From Sulfurimonas lithotrophica (GTDB lineage Bacteria; Campylobacterota; Campylobacteria; Campylobacterales; Sulfurimonadaceae): 64,000 bases of DNA. The notes beneath the pieces were generated by a model. It made no database searches. It worked only from the letters and a program-made list of their open reading frames with translations, and was not told the origin of the DNA. The stretch is from contig NZ_CP043617.1 in the NCBI RefSeq assembly GCF_009258225.1, positions 930,001 to 994,000 of the forward strand, given 5' to 3'. The translations under genes and the position numbers were made by a program. How positions within the stretch are numbered: position 1 is the stretch's first letter; the number at the start of each line of letters is the position of its first letter. Of the stretch, positions 44,417-52,268 are shown piece after piece.

Positions 44417-45234
44417 TGAACCTTGAAGAGTTTGTAAAATCTACATTAGCCGAAGATATCGGTCGCGGTGATCTTTACGCACTTGTTGAAGAAGCCGTAG
44501 AAGCGGAAGCTTATGTTATTGCAAAGTGCGACGGCATTATGGCAGGGCAAACATATGTGAATACTTTGGCTTTTATAGAAGAACTGGAAATAGAATGGTT
44601 AAAAAATGATTCGGAATCGTTTGTAGATGGTGATATTTTACTTAGAGTTCGTGCAGACAGTCATAGAGTTTTAAGAACGGAACGTACCCTTTTAAATATG
44701 CTTTTACATGCAAGTTCTATTGCAACTCTTACAAAAAAATATGCCTCTATAGTTGAACCTTACGGTGTTAAATTATTAGATACAAGAAAAACAAGACCAC
44801 AGCTTAGAGTATTTGAAAAGTATGCTACGAGATGCGGTGGTGCGGTAAATCACAGACTTGGGTTAGATGATTCGCTTATGATTAAAGATACTCACCTAAA
44901 GACTATAAAAAACTTAAAAAATTATATTCAAAAAGCTAGAAGGCAGATACCTTTTACAACAAAAATAGAAGTAGAAGCTGAGACTTTTGATATAGCAAAA
45001 GAAGCATTTGAATCGGGTGCAGACGTAGTTATGTGTGATAATATGACACCTGAGCAAATAAGGGAAATAGTAGCTTACAGAGATGCAAACTATGCACATA
45101 TTACACTTGAGGCGAGCGGAAATATCTCACTTAAAACGATAGAATCTTATGCAAAAACCGGTGTAGATGCAATTAGCAGCGGTGCTCTGACTCATCAGGC
45201 AAATTGGATAGATATATCAATGAAAGTACAGTAA
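44413..45234 (+). CDS. nadC: nicotinate-nucleotide pyrophosphorylase (quinolinate phosphoribosyltransferase)
   Basis: A 273-residue type II phosphoribosyltransferase that converts quinolinate and PRPP to nicotinate mononucleotide. Conserved segments are LAEDIGRGDL, the DTRKTRPQLRVFEKYA core with substrate-binding Lys/Arg, KDTHLK, IEVEAETFDIA and DVVMCDNMTPEQI, and the final LEASGNISL. It begins at an ATGATG overlapping the nadA stop. It is followed by a 103-base gap with the promoter and palindrome of the TorD operon. Confidence 0.95.
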   Translation: MMNLEEFVKSTLAEDIGRGDLYALVEEAVEAEAYVIAKCDGIMAGQTYVNTLAFIEELEIEWLKNDSESFVDGDILLRVRADSHRVLRTERTLLNMLLHASSIATLTKKYASIVEPYGVKLLDTRKTRPQLRVFEKYATRCGGAVNHRLGLDDSLMIKDTHLKTIKNLKNYIQKARRQIPFTTKIEVEAETFDIAKEAFESGADVVMCDNMTPEQIREIVAYRDANYAHITLEASGNISLKTIESYAKTGVDAISSGALTHQANWIDISMKVQ

Positions 45235-45280
45235 AGGTAAACTATTTTTCTTAACTAACAATAGTTTCAGTAAAATTTGA

Positions 45281-45286
45281 TAAAAT
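45281..45286 (+). promoter_or_regulatory. -10 box of the TorD cassette
   Basis: TAAAAT lies 51 bases before the TorD ATG and ten bases before the perfect palindrome at 45296-45312. An identical TAAAAT at 45271-45276 is an alternative. Confidence 0.4.
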
Positions 45287-45295
45287 TATCACACT

Positions 45296-45312
45296 TAAGT
45301 AGGTCCTACTTA
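45296..45312. promoter_or_regulatory. 17-base perfect palindrome upstream of the TorD cassette
   Basis: TAAGTAGGTCCTACTTA has perfect eight-base arms around a central T, with G+C-rich inner arms (AGG/CCT) that stand out from the AT-rich surroundings. It lies where the transcript should start, 25 bases before ATG 45338, and has no T-run after it, so an operator is more likely than a terminator. Confidence 0.55.
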
Positions 45313-45337
45313 CTTGAAACCAATATAAAGATTTTTT

Positions 45338-45955
45338 ATGCAACAAACACAAGCAAGAGTAAATATTTATGCACTTTTATCCAGAGTTTTACTTCAAGAA
45401 CTTGATTTAAAACTTTTAAAAACTATTAAAAATGATGAGAATATTTTAGAGTTTTTTCCAACTTTTAAAGATTGGAAGGCACTTAAAGAATTAAGCGATG
45501 AAAAGTTAATAGAAGAAGTTATAAATCCTGATTTTGTAAACCTATCGGTTCTTCATTTAATTCCTTATGAAACATTTTATACAAGAGATGACCAGATGGT
45601 TGAAACCGGTGGTGCAAACCCCGTTACGGATATGTACAGTGCTTATGATTTTATGGTTGATTTTGAAAAAGCTCGTACGGTCTCGGCTGATCATATAGGT
45701 GTGGAGTTAGAATTTATGCATCACTTGGCAACTGCAGAATTAAAAGCACAAGAAGCTGATGATAAAAAAGCTGCAGATGAGCTAAAAGAAGTACAACATG
45801 AGTTTTTAAACAAACACTTATTAAGGTGGGCTCCGATGTATTTAATAAACTTAAAATATGAAGCTCGTACACCGCTTTACTATGATGCAGCTGATTTGGC
45901 TTTAGAATTTATTCTAAGTGATAACGAGTACTTAACAGAAGAGTTAAAAAAATAA
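45338..45955 (+). CDS. TorD/DmsD-family molybdoenzyme chaperone
   Basis: A 205-residue all-helical cytoplasmic protein. YETFYTRDDQMVETGG, DHIGVELEFMHHLA and FLNKHLLRWAPMY are the family landmarks (other members have DHIATELEFL and FLREHLLPW). TorD proteins bind the Tat signal and help cofactor loading of a molybdenum or tungsten reductase or formate dehydrogenase. No such catalytic gene is adjacent in this window. It is first in a four-gene unit with small gaps and lies just behind a strong palindrome. Confidence 0.88.
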   Translation: MQQTQARVNIYALLSRVLLQELDLKLLKTIKNDENILEFFPTFKDWKALKELSDEKLIEEVINPDFVNLSVLHLIPYETFYTRDDQMVETGGANPVTDMYSAYDFMVDFEKARTVSADHIGVELEFMHHLATAELKAQEADDKKAADELKEVQHEFLNKHLLRWAPMYLINLKYEARTPLYYDAADLALEFILSDNEYLTEELKK

Positions 45956-45959
45956 GTTT

Positions 45960-47066
45960 ATGATTAATCTAAATGCAGGTGCATGTGTACGCTCATTAAG
46001 CGTAGAATCCAAGTGTGATAATTGTGAAGTTATATGTCCCACACAGGCAATAGCTTTTGTTGAATCAAACCCTATTCCGGCAATAAACCACTCTTTATGT
46101 GTGGGCTGTGGAGCCTGTGATGCCGTGTGTCCTAATGAAGCATTGCAACTTGATGATTTTAAATCGCATGAGTTTTTCTTTGATTTTTTAGAGGATAAAG
46201 AAAATTTAATTTCGTGTAGAAAAAATGTACCGTGTATAGCTGCACTAAATGTTGAAAATCTTATATCAGTAGCTGTAATAAAAAAAGATATAGTTTTTGA
46301 TATGGGGCATTGTGATGAATGTGAAATAGCACATACCTGTAAGCCAAAAATAATTGAAAATGCAGAAGAAGCTTCTTATTTACTTGAGGCTATGGAAAAT
46401 AAAGCTACGATAAGTCTAAAAAAAGTAAAGTATGAACCTGCAGAGGTTGAAGATCAAACAAGCAGACGTGATTTTTTTCGTTTGGCTAATTTAAAAACAG
46501 TCGGTAAGGTTCAAAAAAACTTTGAAAACGAGATAAAAAAAGCAACGGATGAACTTACTGAGCACACACTCGGTAAAACTGATATCGCACTGCTTAGAAA
46601 AAAAACAATACCGACAAAACGAAAGCTTTTTTACACAGCGATAAAAAGGGTAGAAAAACCGAGTCAGTATCATGTAGTAGATGCAACAGAGGTCTCTTTT
46701 ACATCTTCAAAACTTCTTGATTCAGATAAATGTACGGCTTGTCAAATGTGTTATCGCATCTGTCCGACAGGTGCACTTACAAGCGATATAAAGAATTCAA
46801 AAATAGATTTTGACCCGTTTGTATGCATCAAATGTAATACTTGTCACGATGTTTGTGAGCCTGAAGCGCTGACTCTTAGTCCATCTTATAACGTAAAAGA
46901 ATTTTTTGAACCTAGTGTAGTAAATCTTATAAATTTTAACGTAAAAAGATGTAATGAATGTAATATGATTTTTAGCACAAACGATACAGATGCAAAACTA
47001 TGTTACAGATGTAAAGTAGAAGAGGAAGAGGCAAGAGAGCTTTGGGGGATAAATGAGGAGTATTAA
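45960..47066 (+). CDS. multi-cluster 4Fe-4S ferredoxin protein of the TorD cassette
   Basis: A 368-residue protein with two cluster motifs near the N-terminus (CDNCEVICP and CVGCGACDAVCP), isolated CRKNVPC and CDECEIAHTC pairs, two more clusters at about 255-305 (CTACQMCYRICP and CIKCNTCHDVCE) and a final CNEC...CYRC pair that may bind zinc. Between the halves is SRRDFFRLA (about residue 164), which looks like a Tat signal motif but is internal. It probably relays electrons or helps assemble clusters of a molybdoenzyme. It lies four bases after the TorD stop. Confidence 0.82.
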   Translation: MINLNAGACVRSLSVESKCDNCEVICPTQAIAFVESNPIPAINHSLCVGCGACDAVCPNEALQLDDFKSHEFFFDFLEDKENLISCRKNVPCIAALNVENLISVAVIKKDIVFDMGHCDECEIAHTCKPKIIENAEEASYLLEAMENKATISLKKVKYEPAEVEDQTSRRDFFRLANLKTVGKVQKNFENEIKKATDELTEHTLGKTDIALLRKKTIPTKRKLFYTAIKRVEKPSQYHVVDATEVSFTSSKLLDSDKCTACQMCYRICPTGALTSDIKNSKIDFDPFVCIKCNTCHDVCEPEALTLSPSYNVKEFFEPSVVNLINFNVKRCNECNMIFSTNDTDAKLCYRCKVEEEEARELWGINEEY

Positions 47067-47068
47067 AG

Positions 47069-47824
47069 ATGATGAACAATGATAACCAAATATCTAAAGA
47101 GACCAAACTTTTTGGATATATCGGTGAACATGCTGGTGTCAGCCGTTTTTCGGCTATAAGTAACAAACTATACAAAGCTGATGGATTTGATGCTATGATG
47201 ATACCAATGAATATACGTGAGGATGATTTGTACTTTACGGTGGCAAATATGAAAAAGTCACACGTAAACGGAGCCGTAATATCAAGTGAATATGTTAGCG
47301 ATGTTTTAGAGATAGTTGATGATGCAACAAGTTTAGCTAAGCGAAGCGGAATGTGTGATATCATATTCCGTGAGGGTGAGAGTCTAAGCGGCGATGTGTT
47401 TTCTATCAGGGTTTTAACGGAGCTTTTAAAAGATATGCATATACGACGTGTAGCACTAATAGGTATAAATCATTATGCAAAAGCATTCTCATTTTTAGCA
47501 TGCGGATTTGAAGTAAGTTACTTTAATGAAAATTTAGAAGAACTGATGGCTTTTACAAAAGATGTAGATTTAGCACAAGCAGATATAAACCGTATAGCTG
47601 ATGGTATGAATATTGATTTCTCGGCATATGATGCGGTTTTGGATTTTTCGGATTTGGAGGATTTTTCCATGATTGAAAAATTGGCTGAGTTTAACTTTGA
47701 TATGAAAAATACAAAGCAGTTCTCGGCATTAAAACAAAGATGCAACGAACTAGGTAAAAAATATATCTCATATGATGATATGTTGGATAATTTAGCACAA
47801 GCAGTTTATAAAAGAATAAAATAG
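47069..47824 (+). CDS. shikimate-dehydrogenase-fold protein, probably catalytically inactive
   Basis: A 251-residue protein whose N-terminal half follows the AroE substrate domain: LFGYIGEHAGVSRFSA in place of the usual GxPVxHSxSP, then FDAMMIPMNIREDDL and HVNGAVISS. The catalytic Lys of the NVTIPHK motif is missing, the Asp of NTDG may remain as D109, and the nucleotide loop GAGGAA is replaced by GINHYA. The fold is therefore inferred from pattern and enzyme activity is unlikely. Its place directly after the ferredoxin gene suggests an accessory role in the same pathway. Confidence 0.55.
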   Translation: MMNNDNQISKETKLFGYIGEHAGVSRFSAISNKLYKADGFDAMMIPMNIREDDLYFTVANMKKSHVNGAVISSEYVSDVLEIVDDATSLAKRSGMCDIIFREGESLSGDVFSIRVLTELLKDMHIRRVALIGINHYAKAFSFLACGFEVSYFNENLEELMAFTKDVDLAQADINRIADGMNIDFSAYDAVLDFSDLEDFSMIEKLAEFNFDMKNTKQFSALKQRCNELGKKYISYDDMLDNLAQAVYKRIK

Positions 47825-47841
47825 ATAAAGGAATATACAAA

Positions 47842-48354
47842 ATGAACCACCATGATATAGATGATTTAAAAGCAGAGTTTGATAAGTTTGTAAAAGATAA
47901 GTGTTCACTAAATTCGGAAGAAAACATATATGAAAATCAAAATCCGGACGCAGGCGATAAAGAGGATGAGGAACCGGTTCCTCAGTTTGTAGATGCACTT
48001 ACGTCAAAACTTTTAGCACCTGCAATAAGCGGTGTGTATCTTTCACGTTTAGATATAAAAAGGATAGCTGAGGCTATAGATGAATCTATACCAATAAAAG
48101 AGCGTACAAAGATGGTAAAGGCATTATTCCGCCATACAACAAAAAGAAAGTATCTCGAAGATGCATTTACAGAAGTTAACAAGCATATAAACGGTCGTAT
48201 TTTAATGTATAAAGAACTCAGTGAATCGTTTCCTGCTTCAAAAGAGATATTTGACGATTATATCCAAAAAGCAAATAAAACAATGAAAATGTTTGAACAG
48301 ATAATTAATGATTATGAAGAGATAGAACCTACAGACGACCCAATGTTTGTATAA
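47842..48354 (+). CDS. unknown acidic protein, last gene of the TorD cassette
   Basis: A 170-residue soluble protein without signal peptide or cysteine-rich motif apart from one Cys near the N-terminus. The first 50 residues are acidic and probably disordered (NPDAGDKEDEEPVPQ); the rest is predicted helical (SGVYLSRLDIKRIAEAIDES, MFEQIINDYEEIE). I do not recognise the family. AAAGGA precedes ATG 47842, 17 bases after the AroE-like stop, so it belongs to the cassette. It is convergent with the hybrid kinase gene. Confidence 0.7.
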   Translation: MNHHDIDDLKAEFDKFVKDKCSLNSEENIYENQNPDAGDKEDEEPVPQFVDALTSKLLAPAISGVYLSRLDIKRIAEAIDESIPIKERTKMVKALFRHTTKRKYLEDAFTEVNKHINGRILMYKELSESFPASKEIFDDYIQKANKTMKMFEQIINDYEEIEPTDDPMFV

Positions 48355-48375
48355 ATAGTTATCATCTTCGTTTAA

Positions 48376-50514
48376 TTAAGAGTTTATGGATATATATTTA
48401 TCTATTGATTCTTTTAATATATCTAGGTTTTCTTTATATCTTTTTGCATATTCAGGAAGTATCTCATACTTTTTGAATATAATTTTTTGTAGTATTTCAC
48501 TTGATAGCTCTTGCATATCATCAGCTCCAACGGCACCTGCTAAGCCTCTCATGTCAAGACATAACATTCTAGCTTGCTCAAATCTGTGTTCTTCAATCAA
48601 GTTATCAAATACTTTGTCACTCTCTCCGTATGCATCTATAAACTCTTTTAAAACCTCTATATAAAAAATAGGATTATCGTTAGTCTGCCTAAGACCGCTT
48701 TGTATATTTAAACCATCAAGTTTATCTAATATTTCAGCATCTATGTTTTTAGGTAAAGATTCTGTTATATTTTCATTTTTTTTATTTATAAAAGTATCAA
48801 AAGCACTGTATAATCTTTCTTTTTCCAAAGGTTTGGCTAAATAACCGTTCATACCTACATGAAAAACTTTATTTATTTCATCTGTCGCAGTCAAAGCACT
48901 TAATGCTACTATCGGCACCATATTAAGAGAAGGGTTTTTTCTAATTCTTAGTGTAGCTTCATATCCGTCCATAATCGGCATATTAATATCCATTAGTACC
49001 ATATCGAATTTATTGTCGTTGTATAGGATGTCAACGGCTTCTTTACCGTCATTTGCAATAGTTACGTGCATATTTGATTTTTTCAAAATACTTGTTAAAA
49101 CTTTTTGGTTTATATGGTTGTCTTCAACAATAAGTAATTTTGAATCACTAAAATGGGAAAAACTCTCTAAAGATATATTTTTTGCATATATAAAACGTTC
49201 TTTTTGAACTTTAAGTATATTGTTTTGTAAATTATTTTCACTCGTTAAAGCATCTTTTTTTGTATCTAAAAGTGTATAATAGATACTCTCTTTTGTAAGT
49301 GGCTTGTAAAGTTTTGATGCAGTTAACTTTAATTTGTTTGTTTTTGAAAAAATATTCCCTAGTATTATTACTTTTGGTTTATGGTTTTTATCTATTTTTG
49401 AAATACTTTCAATAACTTTAGAGTTAGCTAGTTTTTCATCAAGTATAATTGTAGTATATTTTGAAAAATCCGGAAGTTGTTCTAAAAATTCATCTTTATT
49501 TTGTGTATTTACATCACACCTTAGCGTTTGTAAGATTCTTTTTATGGCAAGAGTAGTTTCTATAGATGAATCAAGAAGATATATTTTTTCATCTTGTATT
49601 TTTTTGGTATCTAGTTTATGTTTTTTTAGTGTAGCGGAATCGACTTCGTTAAATGGAAGGTTTAAAACAAACTCGACATTAGAATCTTTATAATTATTTC
49701 TTGCAATTATGCCCCCGCCAAGCAGTTTTGAGAGTTCATTTGATACAAATAAAGACATTCCGTCGTATTTTTTTGTATTTTCATTATAGGTTGTTTGGAA
49801 GATATCGGCGCTGACTTTAACTTTTGTATCGGCATAGAGTACAAAATGAAGTGTAGTCGGTGCATTGAATTTACTTCTTTTTGAAACTTGAATTACTATT
49901 TGTTTAGATGAGTTTATGATACAAAACTCTATTAAAGTTACTAAAATTTTTGAGATACCCAAAGTATCGGAATTCAACATATCCGGAATATTATCATCAA
50001 CATCAAAAATAAGTTCTAAATCACTCTCTTTATTATTCGATTTAACTTGACCTAAAATATCGTTAAGAAGATTTTCGAGTTTAAATATTTTATTTTTTGG
50101 ATGAATCTTTTGTGCTTTTATTTGCAAAAATTCTATTAAATCGCTTGTAGCATCTATAATCGTATTTTCGGAATTAATAACTTTGCTTATATGATCTTGC
50201 ACAGATTCGTTTTTTGTTTTTAATTTTGTCGTATCTCCAAGTGTTTCTTTTGTGATGTTTTGGATGTTTTTACTCATCTCGACAAGTAGTTCACTCTGTC
50301 TTTTTTCTATCTCTTGTTGTTGTTCTCTCATTTTTTTGTGTTCAGACTTTAAGCGTGCTAATTGTTGTGAAGACAAATACAAGGCTGCTATACCTATAAA
50401 AGCAAGTCCAAAAAGAGCTATCCACATTGTTTGTTGTTCTGCTATATCAACTTCGATTGAGTCTGCAAAAAGTGAGATATTTAGAAAAAGCAGTAGTGAA
50501 AAAATATTTTTCAT
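48376..50514 (-). CDS. hybrid kinase-like protein lacking both phospho-accepting histidines
   Basis: A 712-residue membrane protein with a signal or first helix (1-17), a second helix (about 30-48), a coiled coil, a HisKA-like region, a weak HATPase, a degenerate receiver (about 310-415), a good receiver (about 465-580) and an HPt-like end. In the H-box the usual MSHEIR reads MSKNIQ (K82). The second receiver keeps its Asp (VLMDINMPIMDG) and CheY-like Lys. In the HPt motif the usual AHxLKG reads CLDMRG (L653, codon CTT). It may be a scaffold or phosphate acceptor for another kinase. AAGGA precedes ATG 50514. Confidence 0.82.
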   Translation of the reverse strand: MKNIFSLLLFLNISLFADSIEVDIAEQQTMWIALFGLAFIGIAALYLSSQQLARLKSEHKKMREQQQEIEKRQSELLVEMSKNIQNITKETLGDTTKLKTKNESVQDHISKVINSENTIIDATSDLIEFLQIKAQKIHPKNKIFKLENLLNDILGQVKSNNKESDLELIFDVDDNIPDMLNSDTLGISKILVTLIEFCIINSSKQIVIQVSKRSKFNAPTTLHFVLYADTKVKVSADIFQTTYNENTKKYDGMSLFVSNELSKLLGGGIIARNNYKDSNVEFVLNLPFNEVDSATLKKHKLDTKKIQDEKIYLLDSSIETTLAIKRILQTLRCDVNTQNKDEFLEQLPDFSKYTTIILDEKLANSKVIESISKIDKNHKPKVIILGNIFSKTNKLKLTASKLYKPLTKESIYYTLLDTKKDALTSENNLQNNILKVQKERFIYAKNISLESFSHFSDSKLLIVEDNHINQKVLTSILKKSNMHVTIANDGKEAVDILYNDNKFDMVLMDINMPIMDGYEATLRIRKNPSLNMVPIVALSALTATDEINKVFHVGMNGYLAKPLEKERLYSAFDTFINKKNENITESLPKNIDAEILDKLDGLNIQSGLRQTNDNPIFYIEVLKEFIDAYGESDKVFDNLIEEHRFEQARMLCLDMRGLAGAVGADDMQELSSEILQKIIFKKYEILPEYAKRYKENLDILKESIDKYISINS

Positions 50515-50568
50515 TATATTCCTTGGTTAAGTTTAAAAGATTATAACAAAATAATTAATAAAAAAAAA

Positions 50569-51066
50569 TTATATAATTTTTAAGATTCCTTGCCAAATAA
50601 CTGCACTTAAAATCCCGGCTGCAAAACCTGCAACTATGTCATCTGCCATAACGCCGACTCCGCCTTTTGCTTCACGATCTAATCTACCGATAATAGATGG
50701 TTTTGTTATGTCGAAATATCTAAATAATATGAAAGATAAAACAGATTGAATTAAAAAACCGTTTTCAAAAGTTGAAAGTTCATTTAAGTCGATGCTTATA
50801 GCCGGTGCTACACTCAGTGCAAACCACATACCTGCTAGCTCATCAATAACAATTCTTTTATCATCGTGAATACCAGATTTTTCTTCATATCTATTTATCT
50901 CTTTTATGGCGATTGCAGTTATTAAAACAGTAGCCATAAAAAGTGTTTCTGCACTAAAATATATTAGTATTAGCATTCCAAGCGGCAGAGAAATCAATGT
51001 ACCTATGGTTCCCGGAGCTTTTGGTGCAAGACCAGAGTAAAAAAGTGTTATAAAAAACCAGTTCAT
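50569..51066 (-). CDS. pgpA: phosphatidylglycerophosphatase A
   Basis: A 165-residue membrane enzyme that dephosphorylates phosphatidylglycerol phosphate. The family landmarks are GLAPKAPGTIGTLISLPLG near the N-terminus, the acidic KRIVIDELAGMW segment and GVMADDIVAGFAAG near the end. Several helices are visible. It follows the Sat-like gene by 11 bases, the same neighbour relation as in Campylobacter jejuni (Cj1609-Cj1610), so it is probably the last gene of the ispDF-led operon. Confidence 0.92.
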   Translation of the reverse strand: MNWFFITLFYSGLAPKAPGTIGTLISLPLGMLILIYFSAETLFMATVLITAIAIKEINRYEEKSGIHDDKRIVIDELAGMWFALSVAPAISIDLNELSTFENGFLIQSVLSFILFRYFDITKPSIIGRLDREAKGGVGVMADDIVAGFAAGILSAVIWQGILKII

Positions 51067-51077
51067 ATATTTGCCTG

Positions 51078-52268
51078 TTATGTTAAAGATGTTGTTTGAT
51101 AAAGCTTCATGAGTTCTAAATAAAAATCTTTTTCGGTATGTTCTTCCAATAAGCCCTCGATAGGCAACAAATCGTAATAAAGCTTTTCTAAATTTTTAAA
51201 TCTGTTTGGATGCAGTTTTGATAAGATTTGTGCCGAGAGTTCTTTTCTTATCAATATAGTCGGTGGAAGAATACCTAATTCAAGGAGCTCCAAAATAGAA
51301 TCGGAATGAAAAGATATCTGATGATGCTGACCATGCGGACAGGTGTTTTTGCTGACAAGTGTAGTACATTTATCACAGTAAACATATTGACTAGCCACCG
51401 TTATCTCTATATCTATCCCTATAACTTTATCTATAATAGATTTATTTGAATTAGAATCATAAAACATACCCAGACCTGCATGGTTTAGACCTACCGTCAG
51501 CCTGTCACAGCCATAATTTTTTGATACTATAGCATCTAAGATAATTTCATTATATCCTGCAAATATATAACTGTTCTCAAGCGGTACGATAAGCACTTCG
51601 TTTTTTGTTAAAAAATTATTTATAAAGTATTCTAAAGATTCTTTTCTGATATCATAACTAAGATTTGATTCCGTATATGGTTTAAGTAAAAAAATTATTA
51701 ATAAACCCGTGTTTTCTAAAGTTTGACGTATAAGCCTTTCATGTCCACGATGCAAAGGATTTGCAGCCATCATTAAAGCCGTCGTATGTTTAGCATTTAC
51801 TCTTTCTTTGGCATCTTCAATCATTTTTTTGCATTGAAATTGCTTTGGATTTGAAATGGTAAAGTCACCGCTTATGGCTAGAGAACCTATTCTGTTGTAC
51901 GTTGCCTGAACACCAGGATGGGAAGCATCGTCAGTTCCGTATATTTGTCTGATACGATCTTTTGGGTCAATTTCAAAAACTTCTTCAACAATCATTTTTG
52001 CAAATTCTACTTTGTCGGATATCAATGTTATCTCTTCCCCGACCTCTAAAGATTTTAAAACATCATGATTCATTTTTCCAGAAGGTGCCAGTATAAACGG
52101 AAACGGAAAAGTCTGTCCGTTTATAAGTCCTGTTTTTAATACTTCTTCACTCTCTTTTGAGTTCATCAGTTTAGTCGCAGGTTTTAAAAGACCGTTTTTC
52201 AACATCTCCAATGCAGATGCAGCTTCTGCATCTATAAAAAGTGTTTTATTTTTTCTTGACGATGTCAT
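51078..52268 (-). CDS. ATP-sulfurylase-like protein with altered active-site motifs
   Basis: A 396-residue protein of the Sat (sulfate adenylyltransferase) family: PUA-like N-terminal domain, NPLHRGHERL, KNYGC and CDKC...CPH are all recognisable. Key motifs have changed. The usual QTRNP reads MAANP, so Gln and Arg that bind sulfate are missing; the usual GRDHAG reads GLNHAG; and the C-terminal GTKVR loop reads HSDSIL. Sulfurylase activity is therefore doubtful. It overlaps the regulator gene by 23 bases. The order ispDF, regulator, Sat-like, pgpA is as in Campylobacter (Cj1607-Cj1610). Confidence 0.82.
   Translation of the reverse strand: MTSSRKNKTLFIDAEAASALEMLKNGLLKPATKLMNSKESEEVLKTGLINGQTFPFPFILAPSGKMNHDVLKSLEVGEEITLISDKVEFAKMIVEEVFEIDPKDRIRQIYGTDDASHPGVQATYNRIGSLAISGDFTISNPKQFQCKKMIEDAKERVNAKHTTALMMAANPLHRGHERLIRQTLENTGLLIIFLLKPYTESNLSYDIRKESLEYFINNFLTKNEVLIVPLENSYIFAGYNEIILDAIVSKNYGCDRLTVGLNHAGLGMFYDSNSNKSIIDKVIGIDIEITVASQYVYCDKCTTLVSKNTCPHGQHHQISFHSDSILELLELGILPPTILIRKELSAQILSKLHPNRFKNLEKLYYDLLPIEGLLEEHTEKDFYLELMKLYQTTSLT

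Noticed and set aside
49334-49693. 119-codon plus-strand open frame within the hybrid kinase gene
   Set aside because: Antisense shadow; Phe/Ser-rich and without ribosome site.
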